This document shows positions 7,763-17,181 of a stretch of 64,000 nt of DNA, one piece after another; position 1 is the stretch's first letter; every line of letters starts with the position of its first letter. The notes beneath the pieces were generated by a model. The model made no database searches. It had not been told where the DNA came from and saw only the letters and a list, made by a program, of their open reading frames with translations. A program made the translations under genes and the position numbers. Origin of the DNA: Roseomonas mucosa ATCC BAA-692 (GTDB lineage Bacteria > Pseudomonadota > Alphaproteobacteria > Acetobacterales > Acetobacteraceae); assembly GCF_000622225.1 (NCBI RefSeq), contig NZ_JHWD01000007.1, positions 216,228 through 280,227 of the forward strand. The letters are read 5' to 3'.

Positions 7763-9331
7763 TTACACCTCGCCACGCGACATCCGGCTCGTCAGATGCT
7801 CCGCCTGGCGGATCGCCAGCGCCACGATGGTCAGCGACGGGTTGCAGGCCGCGCCGCTGGTGAACTGGCTGCCATCCGAGACATACAGGTTCGGCAGGTC
7901 GTGCGCCTTGCCGTTGCGGTCCACCACGCCGTCGCGCGGCCTCTCGCTCATCCGGTTGGTGCCCATGTTGTGGGTGGAGGGATAGGCGGTGGTGTGGAAC
8001 ACCCGCGTCGCCCCCACCGCGTCGTAGATCGCGCTGCCCTGACGGTAGCCGTGCTCACGCATCGCGATGTCGTTGGCATGGTCGTCGAAGTTCACCCGCG
8101 CCACCGGCAACCCGTGCTTGTCCTTCGCCTTGGGGTCCAGCGTGATGCGGTTGGTTTCCTGCGGCATGTCCTCGCCCACGATCCACATCCCCGCCATCCG
8201 GTCATAGCCGTCCAGCGCCGAGGTGAAGCCCCGCCCCCAGCCGCCGGGGTCCAGGAAGGCTGCCATGAAGGGCACGCCGAGCGAGAGCGTCTCCATCTCG
8301 TAGCCGCCGACGAAGCCGCGCTCCGGCTTGTGGTGCGCCTCGTCGCGCACGATGCCGGCCATGGTGGTGCCGCGGTACATGTGCACCGGCTTCTCGAACA
8401 TGCCATAGACGCTGGCGGTCAGGTGCCGCATGTAGTTGCGCCCGACCTGGCCCGAGGAATTGGCCATCCCGTCCGGGAACAGCGAGGACGCGCTGTTGAG
8501 CAGCAGGCGCGGGCTCTCGATCGAATTCCCCGCGACGCAGACCACGCGCGCCTTCTGCCGGTGGTGGCTGCCCTGGGCATCGGCATAGATCACGCCGGTC
8601 GCCTTGCCCTTCGCATCGTGCTCGATCGTCAGCACCATGCAGTCGGGTCGGACTTCGAGGTTGCCGGTGGCCTCGCCCGCCGGGATCTCGGTGTACAGGG
8701 TGGACCACTTGGCGCCCGACTTGCAGCCCTGGAAGCAGAAGCCGATCTGCTGGCAGCCCCCCCGCCCGGCGCGCGGCTGGCTGTTGATCGCCATGTTGCC
8801 GGTGTGCACTTCCTGGTAGCCGAGCTTCTTCGCGCCCGCCGCCATCACCTTGAAGTTGTTGTTGCCCGGCAGGCGCGGGATGCCGTTGGTGCCGGTCACG
8901 CCCATCTTGTCCTCGGCCCGGGCGTAGTAGGGCGCCATCTCCGCCAGCGTGATCGGCCAGTCGAGCAGGTTGGCACCGTCCACCTTGCCGTAGGTCGTGC
9001 GCGCCTTGAACTCGTAGTCCTGGAAGCGCAGCGAGGCGCCCGCCCAGTGCGTGGTGGTGCCGCCCACCGCCTTCACGATCCAGGCTGGCAGGTTCGGGAA
9101 GTCCCGCGCCACGCGCCAGGAGCCGGTGGTGGTGCGCATGTCCGTCCAGGCGAGCTGGGCGAAGCTTTCCCACTCGTCGTTGACGAAGTCCTGGATCTCG
9201 TAGCGGCTGCCCGCCTCCAGGATCACCACCTTCACGCCCTTCTGCGCCAGCTCGTTGCCGAGCGTGCCACCGCCGGCGCCGGAGCCCACGATCACGACGA
9301 GGCTGTCGTCGTTCAGGTCGAAATTCGCCAT
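7763..9331 (-). CDS. GMC family FAD-dependent oxidoreductase
   Basis: A 522-residue flavoprotein of the glucose-methanol-choline family, membrane-dehydrogenase type. The N terminus has the FAD dinucleotide fold 'VVIVGSGAGGGTLGNELA' followed by 'VVILEAG'. The conserved 'GGTTTHWAGASLRF' follows near residue 95. The C-terminal domain carries the active-site 'STHNMGTNRM' and ends with 'LYVSDGSQFTSGAACNPSLTIVALAIR'. ATG 9331 is chosen for its GGGAGGA site. It is 19 bases downstream of a Tat-exported small subunit gene, as in sugar or alcohol dehydrogenases that pass electrons to cytochrome c. The substrate (sugar acid, sorbose, alcohol) is not determinable here. Confidence 0.9.
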   Translation of the reverse strand: MANFDLNDDSLVVIVGSGAGGGTLGNELAQKGVKVVILEAGSRYEIQDFVNDEWESFAQLAWTDMRTTTGSWRVARDFPNLPAWIVKAVGGTTTHWAGASLRFQDYEFKARTTYGKVDGANLLDWPITLAEMAPYYARAEDKMGVTGTNGIPRLPGNNNFKVMAAGAKKLGYQEVHTGNMAINSQPRAGRGGCQQIGFCFQGCKSGAKWSTLYTEIPAGEATGNLEVRPDCMVLTIEHDAKGKATGVIYADAQGSHHRQKARVVCVAGNSIESPRLLLNSASSLFPDGMANSSGQVGRNYMRHLTASVYGMFEKPVHMYRGTTMAGIVRDEAHHKPERGFVGGYEMETLSLGVPFMAAFLDPGGWGRGFTSALDGYDRMAGMWIVGEDMPQETNRITLDPKAKDKHGLPVARVNFDDHANDIAMREHGYRQGSAIYDAVGATRVFHTTAYPSTHNMGTNRMSERPRDGVVDRNGKAHDLPNLYVSDGSQFTSGAACNPSLTIVALAIRQAEHLTSRMSRGEV

Positions 9332-9350
9332 CTCGAATCCTCCCCGCCGC

Positions 9351-9899
9351 TCAGGCCGACGGCAGCCAGTCGATGTCGTTGAAGCCGCGGTTGATGTAGC
9401 CGCCGTATTCCGCGCTGGAGCCCTCGTAGCCGAGCTTGGTCCAGACATCCTGCTGGTTGTAGAAGGCGACCACGAGATCGGCGCGCACCTTCTGGAAGAA
9501 GGGCGTCCGCTCGATCCCGTAGAGCAGCGGCAGGCGGTCGCGCTCCCAGTTCAGGCTCAGATAGTCGTTGCCGCCGTAGCGGATCCTGGAATCCGCATCG
9601 AGCCGGTCCACGCCTTCCTCCAGCAGCGTCCGCAGCGCCGCGTCCTTGCCCGCCTTGTCGTCATAGGAGAGCACGGCGCTGGCATAGAGCCGGTCCGGGA
9701 TGCGGTCGTGCGGATAGATGTCGCGCGCCAGCTTCGCCAGCACCACCAGGGTGCGCGGCCTGAGGTTCCGGGCCTCCGCCGCCCAGCTCGCCTCCGCCGT
9801 GAAGAGCGTGGCGGCCACGGCGGCCGCGGGAACCGCCGTGGCCGCGCCGCGCAGGAAGATCCGGCGCGTCGAACGCAGCCGCTTGTCCACTTCCCTCAT
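9351..9899 (-). CDS. Tat-exported gluconate 2-dehydrogenase subunit 3-like protein
   Basis: A 182-residue small partner of the GMC dehydrogenase. A twin-arginine motif 'STRRIFLRG' near residue 10 and a following hydrophobic stretch ending AWA indicate folded export, presumably together with the flavoprotein, which lacks its own signal. The rest resembles the gluconate 2-dehydrogenase subunit 3 family ('LARDIYPHDRIPDRLYA', 'FYNQQDVWTKLGYEGSSAEYGGY'). ATG 9899 has GGAGGAG upstream. It sits first of the pair and was probably transcribed with the cytochrome c and glyoxalase-fold genes upstream. Confidence 0.85.
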   Translation of the reverse strand: MREVDKRLRSTRRIFLRGAATAVPAAAVAATLFTAEASWAAEARNLRPRTLVVLAKLARDIYPHDRIPDRLYASAVLSYDDKAGKDAALRTLLEEGVDRLDADSRIRYGGNDYLSLNWERDRLPLLYGIERTPFFQKVRADLVVAFYNQQDVWTKLGYEGSSAEYGGYINRGFNDIDWLPSA

Positions 9900-9957
9900 T
9901 CTCGTTCTCCTCCCATCATCGGGGCTGTTGCCGCCCCTGCTCCTCGAAACACTCACA

Positions 9958-10353
9958 TCAGCGGAAGCGGCCTCCCCGCTGCAGCACCTCGATCCGGTAG
10001 CCGTCCGGGTCCTGCACGAAGAAGAACCGCGCCAGCGGCCTGCCCTCATGCTTCAGCTCCTTCAGCGGCAGGGGGGAAAGGCCCTCGCGCTCGAAGCGCG
10101 CATGCTCGGCCTCCAGGTCCTCCACCGAGACGGCGAGATGGCCGTAGCCGTCGCCGAGCTGATAGGGCTCGGCGCGGCCGTCGTTGACCGTCAGCTCCAG
10201 CTCGAACTCGCTTTCCGGGTTGCTCAGGTAGATCAGCGTGAAGCCGTCGAAGGCCAGCCGCTCCGCCACCTCCAGCCCGAAGGCGCGGCGATAGAAGTCG
10301 AGCGAGCGCGCCTCGTCGCGCACACGGATCATGCTGTGGATGGGCTTGGCCAT
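9958..10353 (-). CDS. glyoxalase I-type VOC metalloprotein
   Basis: A 131-residue single vicinal-oxygen-chelate domain protein, closest in look to lactoylglutathione lyase (GloA), which isomerises the methylglyoxal-glutathione adduct. It begins 'MAKPIHSMIRVRD'; metal ligands are plausible at H6, E56-58 ('ELELTVN'), H77 ('YGHLAVSVEDL') and E124 ('DPDGYRIEVLQ'). The ATG overlaps the cytochrome c stop codon by one base (TGATG), so translation is coupled. Its place inside a redox operon suggests clearing reactive aldehydes or acting on the oxidoreductase product; that is inference. Confidence 0.82.
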   Translation of the reverse strand: MAKPIHSMIRVRDEARSLDFYRRAFGLEVAERLAFDGFTLIYLSNPESEFELELTVNDGRAEPYQLGDGYGHLAVSVEDLEAEHARFEREGLSPLPLKELKHEGRPLARFFFVQDPDGYRIEVLQRGGRFR

Positions 10354-10793
10354 CAGTTCCCCTCTTTCAGCCAGTCGATGATCGCCCCGCGGATGGCGGG
10401 GTTGGCCTGCCGGTACGGCATCACGGAGCCGGGCACGAGCCTGGCGCTGTCCACCAGCCAGGCATCCAACGTGGCGGCGTTCCATTGCAGGTCCGACGCC
10501 GCAAGGGCGGGGGAGTAGCGGAAGCCCTCCAGCTTGCCGGCCGTGCGGCCGACCACGCCATGCAGGTTCGGTCCCTGCCGGTTCGGCTCGCCAGCCCCGG
10601 CCGTGTGGCAGACGCCGCATTGCCGCTTGAACAGCGTCGCGCCGTCCGGCGGCGTCTGGGCCTGGACCTGGACCTGGGCCTGGGCCTGGGCCTGGGCCTG
10701 GGCCTGGGCCTGCCCCGGCACGGGCCCAGGGCCGATGGCCATGGCGGCGGCAATCGAAAGGGCGCCCAGCGCCCGGAGAACCTTGAATCCCAT
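10353..10793 (-). CDS. small c-type cytochrome with Ala-Gln repeat linker
   Basis: A 146-residue exported class I cytochrome c. After a signal peptide (about residues 1-28) comes a low-complexity (Ala/Val-Gln) linker, residues about 28-46, encoded by a hexanucleotide repeat. The haem site is C59-G-V-C62-H63, and the likely axial methionine lies in 'PGSVMPYRQ' near residue 120. It is a plausible electron acceptor for the downstream GMC dehydrogenase. ATG 10793 is chosen over GTG 10820 because it opens the signal peptide directly; neither has a strong ribosome binding site. Confidence 0.85.
   Translation of the reverse strand: MGFKVLRALGALSIAAAMAIGPGPVPGQAQAQAQAQAQAQVQVQAQTPPDGATLFKRQCGVCHTAGAGEPNRQGPNLHGVVGRTAGKLEGFRYSPALAASDLQWNAATLDAWLVDSARLVPGSVMPYRQANPAIRGAIIDWLKEGN
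10655..10714 (+). repeat. hexanucleotide repeat (CCTGGG)n inside the cytochrome c gene
   Basis: Ten 6-base units, six of them perfect CCTGGG (10673-10708), the others CCTGGA, TCTGGG or CCTGCC. They encode the Ala-Gln linker on the minus strand. Gain or loss of units keeps the frame and changes linker length only. Confidence 0.9.
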
Positions 10794-10836
10794 CTTGCCG
10801 GCGAGACTAGGCGCCGGCACCGGGGAACGGGTGGTA

Positions 10837-11151
10837 TCAGGCTATAGCGTAGTCGCGCCGGGGATTTTCCCGCGCTCCGTCCCGCTCCAGCCGCCGCTGG
10901 CGCAGCCAGAGGGTGCAGGTCACGCGCAGCAGCGAGGCGAAGTTCCCGACCTCTCCGCGCCGTTCCATCACCTCGTCATGCAGGCTGGAAACGAAGCGGC
11001 CCACCGTGCTGCCCTCGGAAAGCGCGATCTCTTCCAGGATCTCCCAGAAGGCGGACTCCAGCCGGATGCTGGTGCAATGCCCGCTCAGCCGGACCGCACG
11101 CGTTTCGCAGGCATAGGTATCCGGCTCCTGGGATGCGTAGAGGTTGCACAT
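10837..11151 (-). CDS. ribbon-helix-helix domain protein
   Basis: A 104-residue protein with a ribbon-helix-helix-like core 'TRAVRLSGHCTSIRLESAFWEILEEIALSEG' (residues about 17-47; a run of short motifs TSIRLE, FWEILEEIA). The fold usually binds DNA as a dimer, but this small family (starting MCNLYA) has no defined target that I know. The start ATG 11151 has AGGAGA ten bases upstream. It is monocistronic and precedes the cytochrome c gene on the same strand by 43 bases. Confidence 0.75.
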   Translation of the reverse strand: MCNLYASQEPDTYACETRAVRLSGHCTSIRLESAFWEILEEIALSEGSTVGRFVSSLHDEVMERRGEVGNFASLLRVTCTLWLRQRRLERDGARENPRRDYAIA

Positions 11152-11310
11152 GGACGCGGCTCTCCTGCTGGCCCGGGCCCGTTTCCGGCCCTTGGCCGCT
11201 CATCCTGCCGCGCCGCGCGGAGGATGCAACAAAGGACATGGTACGGCCGGGCGGGCGGGAGATGAGAAATTCGTCACTCTTCCCTTCGGACCGGCGCCGC
11301 GGGGGAAGCC

Positions 11311-11895
11311 TCAGCCCCGCCCGCGCAGCCAGGACGGCACGGAGAGGCCGGCGGAATCCGGCACGGGCCATTCCTCCCGCACCCGGCGCAACGGCACGAA
11401 GCCCGCCGCGATGTAGTTCGGCAGGGCGCGCGGATGGTCGGCGGTGCAGGTGTTCACGGTGAGCAGCTCGCAGCCCTCGCCCCAGGCCGTGTCCACCGCG
11501 TGGCGCAGGAAGGCGCGGCCGAGCCCCTGCCCCACCGCCTGCGGCATCAGCCCGAAATAGGCGAGGTTGATGCTGCGGTTCGCCCGCCGCTCCAGCTCGT
11601 AGAACCCGGCCGGCTCCCCGTCGCGGTAGAGCACGTGGATCGAGATGGCCGGGCTGGCCAGGATCTCCCGCAGGTGGTTGTCCGGCACGGTGCGCCGGAA
11701 CCACCACAGGTACTCCCCGCCGACATTGTCGTAGAGGTAGCGATAGAAGGGCACCGTGCAGCGCTCCGCCACCTCCATCCGCACATCCCCGGGCAGGGAA
11801 CGCGCGGGGGTGGCGGGGGGCCGGTCCATGCGCAGGAAGGTGACCTCCACCGTCACCGGCGTGATGCCATGCGGCCCCAGCGCGCGGACCGACAT
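11311..11895 (-). CDS. GNAT family N-acetyltransferase
   Basis: A 194-residue protein with a GNAT fold in the second half: '[19 protein letters not shown]', then the acetyl-CoA binding segment '[20 protein letters not shown]' (Q/R-x-x-G-x-G/A, about residue 125) and '[23 protein letters not shown]'. The acceptor is unknown. ATG 11895 lies only two bases beyond the rpoD stop codon on the same strand, so the gene is probably expressed by readthrough from rpoD. Confidence 0.8.
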   Translation of the reverse strand: MSVRALGPHGITPVTVEVTFLRMDRPPATPARSLPGDVRMEVAERCTVPFYRYLYDNVGGEYLWWFRRTVPDNHLREILASPAISIHVLYRDGEPAGFYELERRANRSINLAYFGLMPQAVGQGLGRAFLRHAVDTAWGEGCELLTVNTCTADHPRALPNYIAAGFVPLRRVREEWPVPDSAGLSVPSWLRGRG

Positions 11896-11897
11896 GA

Positions 11898-13817
<1,920 letters not shown>

Positions 13818-13949
13818 TCCGAGCCTCCGAAAGGCGCGGGGCCCGACGCCTGACCGCCGGAACCCCACGCGAATTGCCTCTACCCTATATGGTCCGCCCG
13901 CTCCCCGGCCGCCGCAGGCGGCGCACAGGGGGGCAGGACCACTCAACTC

Positions 13950-15839
13950 TCACAGCCCGTCCAGGCCGGTCTCCCCGCGCTGGACGGCGTCCAACGCCTC
14001 CTTCAGACGGTAGGCCCGCCGCTCGGCGGCCGGATCGTTGGTCGCGATCCAGTCCTCCAGAGCCAGGCGCCGGTCCTCGATCAAGGCGTCCTTTCCCCGC
14101 AGCAGGGCATAGAAGTGCCACCACGCGGCCAAAACCTCCGCCGGCTGGGCCTCCGGCCGCGCTGCCGCCGGCAATCCGGTCGCACGCGCCGCCCAGGCAT
14201 GGGCTTCCCCCAGCTCAGCCGCGTGCAGGTGGGCGAGCAGAGTCGCGCTGTCAAGCATTCGTGAGCTCCCCGGGGAGGAGCCATGCCAGCCGAGCAGCCC
14301 CTGTCGCAGCGACTGGCAGGGGCCGGGCGGCAGTTCCAGCAGGGCGCAGGCCTCCTCCACCTCGTCCAGCACCCAGGGATGGGCGAGGATGATCGCCAGC
14401 AGGCAGCGGGCCTGTTCCACCCGCGCGGCATCGGCATCCACCGGTCGCCGCTCGATCCGCACCGGGGGCGGGCGGCCGAAGCGGGCGCCGTTGCGTCCGC
14501 CGCGCCATTCCCCTTCCCCGCCGCGTGCCCTGGAAGCGCCGCCGCCAAGGGCCCCACCGGGGGCGAAGCCCGGCCGGTTCCGCGAGCGGGTGGCGAAGAA
14601 GCGGTCGAGCAGGGCCGAGCGGTACTCCGAGGCCAGGGCCTTGTCCGGGATCTTCGCCGCCGCGGCCGCGAGGTCGTTGCGCAGCGCCGCCCGCTGTTCC
14701 GGCGTGCCCGAGGAACGGCCGGCATCCAGGATGTCGTAGAGCGATTCATGCAGCGGCCGCGCCTTGTCCAGCACCGCCTGGAAGGCAGCCGGCCCCTGCT
14801 TCACCACCAGCGTGTCGGGGTCCTCCCCCGCCGGCAGGGTGGCGAAGCGCAGCGAGCGTTCGGGCGAGAGCAGCGGCAGCGCGATCTCGGCCGTGCGGGC
14901 CGCAGCGCGCGCCCCGGCCGCGTCGCCGTCGAAGCAGAGCACCGGTTCGGGGGACGCTCTCCACATTTCACCCAGTTGGTCTTCCGTCAGCGCGGTTCCC
15001 AGGGGGGCCACGGCGCCGTCGAAGCCCGCCTGGTGCAAGGCGATCACATCCATGTAACCCTCCACCGCCACGAGCACCCGGCCCCGGAATGCCGCCTCCC
15101 GCGCCAGATCGAAGCCATAGAGGTTGCGCCGCTTCGAGAAGAGCTCGGTCTCCGGCCCGTTCAGGTATTTCGGCTGCCCGTCGCCCAGGATGCGGCCGCC
15201 GAAGGAGACGATCCGCCCCCGCCGGTCGCGGATCGGGAACATGACGCGGTTGAAGAAGAAGCCGCTGTATCCGCCGTCACGTTCGTTGGCCCGCAGCAGC
15301 CCGGTCTCGGCCAGCCGTGCCGCCTCGACTCCCAGCTCCTTCATCGCCGCCGCCAGCGCCCCGCGCGAGGAGCCGGACCAGCCCAGCCCGAAGCGATCGA
15401 TCGTGTCCTCGCCCAGCCCACGCCGCCGCAGGTAGTCCAGCGCCTCCCGCCCCTCGGCCTCGCGCAGCCAGCGGCGCATCACGCCACAGGCCGCCTCCAT
15501 GACCTCGTGCAGGTCGCGTGCCCGGGCCTCGCGCTCCACCTGGCGGGGGCTCTCCTTCGGCACCTCCAGCCCGGCCTCGCCCGCCAGCCGCTCCACCGCG
15601 TCGCGGAAGCTCGCCCCCTCCGTGCCCATGAGGAAGGACAGGGCATCGCCATGCGCGCCGCAGCCGAAGCAGTGGTAGTGGTCGTCATAGACATAGAAGG
15701 ACGGCGTCTTCTCGTTGTGGAAAGGGCAGCAGCCCTTCCACTGGCGGCCGTTGCGCGTGAGCTTGACCCGCCGCCCGACCAGCGAGGGCAGGGGCGTCCG
15801 GGCGCGGAGTTCTTCCAGGAAGGCGGGCGGGAGGGCTAT
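13950..15839 (-). CDS. dnaG: DNA primase DnaG, apparent ATA start
   Basis: A 629-residue primase that makes RNA primers at the replication fork. The N-terminal zinc-binding domain (C-C-P-F-H-N-E-K-T-P-S-F and later H-C-F-G-C-G, residues about 36-62) precedes the catalytic core, with TOPRIM motifs 'VAVEGYMDVIALHQAG' and 'CFDGDAAGARAA'; the C-terminal helicase-interaction domain follows. The zinc domain lies before the first ATG (15629), so translation must start earlier. There is no in-frame ATG, GTG or TTG; the codon where homologues have Met (M-A-L-P-P) is ATA at 15837-15839, behind AAAGGAGGAGG. CTG at 15884 is a less likely alternative. Confidence 0.93.
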   Translation of the reverse strand: MALPPAFLEELRARTPLPSLVGRRVKLTRNGRQWKGCCPFHNEKTPSFYVYDDHYHCFGCGAHGDALSFLMGTEGASFRDAVERLAGEAGLEVPKESPRQVEREARARDLHEVMEAACGVMRRWLREAEGREALDYLRRRGLGEDTIDRFGLGWSGSSRGALAAAMKELGVEAARLAETGLLRANERDGGYSGFFFNRVMFPIRDRRGRIVSFGGRILGDGQPKYLNGPETELFSKRRNLYGFDLAREAAFRGRVLVAVEGYMDVIALHQAGFDGAVAPLGTALTEDQLGEMWRASPEPVLCFDGDAAGARAAARTAEIALPLLSPERSLRFATLPAGEDPDTLVVKQGPAAFQAVLDKARPLHESLYDILDAGRSSGTPEQRAALRNDLAAAAAKIPDKALASEYRSALLDRFFATRSRNRPGFAPGGALGGGASRARGGEGEWRGGRNGARFGRPPPVRIERRPVDADAARVEQARCLLAIILAHPWVLDEVEEACALLELPPGPCQSLRQGLLGWHGSSPGSSRMLDSATLLAHLHAAELGEAHAWAARATGLPAAARPEAQPAEVLAAWWHFYALLRGKDALIEDRRLALEDWIATNDPAAERRAYRLKEALDAVQRGETGLDGL

Positions 15840-15902
15840 CGCCTCCTCCTTTGCGGGTCGTCGTTGCGGGCCATCATCCGCCAGGGCGGCGTGCTGTCCC
15901 GT

Positions 15903-15951
15903 GTAGGTCGGATCTACCTCTATAGTAGGTTTATAGTAGGTTTTGACCTAC
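15903..15951. promoter_or_regulatory. 11-bp-phased GTAGGT array upstream of dnaG
   Basis: Five copies of the motif GTAGGT or its complement begin at 15903, 15914, 15925, 15936 and about 15946, that is once per helical turn. Two are exact 11-bp direct repeats TATAGTAGGTT (15921-15931, 15932-15942), and the ends form the inverted pair GTAGGTC/GACCTAC. The block lies between divergent dnaG and the host-attachment-type gene and includes TATAAA/TATAGA-like boxes on the minus strand. It looks like an operator for a protein binding along one DNA face. Confidence 0.55.
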
Positions 15952-16099
15952 GGGGTGCCGCAGGGTTCAGACCCACCGGGGCCGCAACGCCGCTCCGGAA
16001 AACCACCGGCCGGCCCCAGCTTTCGCCCCGCTGCCGCGTTGTCTGCGGACGACCGGGGCGCCCTGCCCCGTCGCGCGCGCCAAGACACGGAGAAGCCAC

Positions 16100-16495
16100 A
16101 TGGCCCTGGAAATCCCCCACAACGCCCTGATCCTGGTGGCCGATGGCAAAAAGGCCCTGCTGTTCCGCAACACCGGCCGGAACGGCGAGATCGCGCTGCG
16201 CGAGGAAAACCGCCTTTCCCCCGAATTCTCTGCGCAGGGCCCCTCCGGTTCCCGTCCCGAGGACCAGTCGCCCAAGGAGACCGGCGAGGCCACCTTCGTG
16301 AAGCAGATCGCCCAGACCCTCCAGGCCATGAAGCAGCAGAACGGCTTCGAGGCCCTGGTGGTGGTGGCCGACCCGCAGACCCTGGGCCAGCTCCGCGAGG
16401 CGATGCACAAGACGGTCGAGTCGAGCGTCGTGAAGTCGCTGGACAAGGACCTGACCAACCACACGCCGGAAGACATCGCCGCGGCGCTGCGCTGA
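16100..16495 (+). CDS. host attachment family protein (AtsE-like)
   Basis: A 131-residue soluble protein. The start 'MALEIPHNALILVADGKKALLFRN' and the later 'FVKQIAQTLQ' and 'ALVVVADPQTLGQLRE' match the family named for a plant-attachment phenotype in Agrobacterium (host attachment protein family). Its fold resembles the release factor/archaeal baeRF group; the biochemical activity is unknown, and 'attachment' rests on the family name only. A strong symmetric terminator follows nine bases after the stop. Confidence 0.8.
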   Translation: MALEIPHNALILVADGKKALLFRNTGRNGEIALREENRLSPEFSAQGPSGSRPEDQSPKETGEATFVKQIAQTLQAMKQQNGFEALVVVADPQTLGQLREAMHKTVESSVVKSLDKDLTNHTPEDIAAALR

Positions 16496-16503
16496 ACCCT
16501 CCG

Positions 16504-16531
16504 GGAAAAGGCGGCGCGTGCCGCCTTTTCC
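16504..16531. terminator. bidirectional terminator
   Basis: Perfect 12-bp stem GGAAAAGGCGGC/GCCGCCTTTTCC with loop GCGT. The A and T runs inside the stem allow it to end both the plus-strand host-attachment-type gene and the minus-strand YqeY-like gene. Confidence 0.8.
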
Positions 16532-16544
16532 ACAGGGGGCGCCG

Positions 16545-17003
16545 TCAGCCGCCCAGCTTCGCCTTCACGATCGGGCCGACCCTGGCCATGTCCAGCGTCG
16601 CCGCGTGCTTCGCCTTCAGCGCCGCCATGACCTTGCCCATCTCCTTGATCGAGCTGGCCCCGGTCTCGACGATCGCTGCCTCCACCGCCGCCGTGGTCGC
16701 GGCTTCGTCCATCTGCTGCGGCAGGAAGCCCTCGATCACCGCGATCTCGGCCTCCTCCTTCGCCGCCAGTTCGGGGCGGTTGCCCTGGCGGTACATCTCC
16801 ACGCTCTCGCGCCGGCTTTTGGCCATGCCGCGCAACATGGCGACGACCTGCTCGTCCGGCACCTTGTCCACGCCCGAAGGACGGGCAGCGATGTCGGTAT
16901 CCTTCAGCTTCGCCATGATCATGCGCAGCGTGGAGGTACGGGCGGCGTCGCCCGCACGCATGGAGGCCTTGAGTTCCTCGGTGAATCGGCTGCGAAGGTC
17001 CAT
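16545..17003 (-). CDS. GatB/YqeY domain protein
   Basis: A 152-residue helical protein of the YqeY family, related to the C-terminal tRNA-binding domain of GatB. It begins 'MDLRSRFTEELKASMRAGD' and has the family's 'IEGFLPQQMDEA' and 'MGKVMAALKAKHAATLDM'. Family role: a possible tRNA-linked amidotransferase helper; the function of stand-alone YqeY is not settled. ATG 17003 has an AGGAGAGGG site. It is divergent from carA, and the shared 178-base gap holds two TGGGAA/TTCCCA palindromes. Confidence 0.88.
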   Translation of the reverse strand: MDLRSRFTEELKASMRAGDAARTSTLRMIMAKLKDTDIAARPSGVDKVPDEQVVAMLRGMAKSRRESVEMYRQGNRPELAAKEEAEIAVIEGFLPQQMDEAATTAAVEAAIVETGASSIKEMGKVMAALKAKHAATLDMARVGPIVKAKLGG

Positions 17004-17110
17004 CTGGCCCTCTCCTTACCTCGTTCTGACGTCGATGCCCGCCGGCCGGCTCCCGCGACAAGGAGCCGGTCCAGGCGGAAACTTCCCACCCACCCTGCCT
17101 GGAAGGAAAT

Positions 17111-17129
17111 CTGGGAAGTTTTTTCCCAG
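17111..17129. promoter_or_regulatory. upstream palindrome of the carA control region
   Basis: CTGGGAA-N5-TTCCCAG (17111-17129), the same core and spacing as the palindrome in the carA promoter 41 bases downstream, about four helical turns away. It lies around -62 relative to the predicted carA start and also in front of the divergent YqeY-like gene. A lone TTCCCA half-site is at 17083-17088. Confidence 0.55.
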
Positions 17130-17146
17130 GCTCGCGCGGGATTTCT

Positions 17147-17175
17147 TTGACTTGGGAAACCGCTTCCCAGATAAC
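17147..17175 (+). promoter_or_regulatory. carA promoter with embedded palindromic operator
   Basis: -35 TTGACT (17147-17152), a 17-base spacer and -10 GATAAC (17170-17175). The spacer is exactly the palindrome TGGGAA-ACCGC-TTCCCA (17153-17169). A protein bound there would block RNA polymerase. The predicted transcription start is at or next to the A of the carA ATG (17182), so the mRNA would be leaderless, which also explains the missing ribosome binding site. Confidence 0.6.
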
Positions 17176-17181
17176 GCTGCC

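Noticed and set aside
10655..10714. CRISPR-like or phase-variation repeat
   Set aside because: Units are 6 bases with no spacers, and length changes keep the frame, so no on/off switch.
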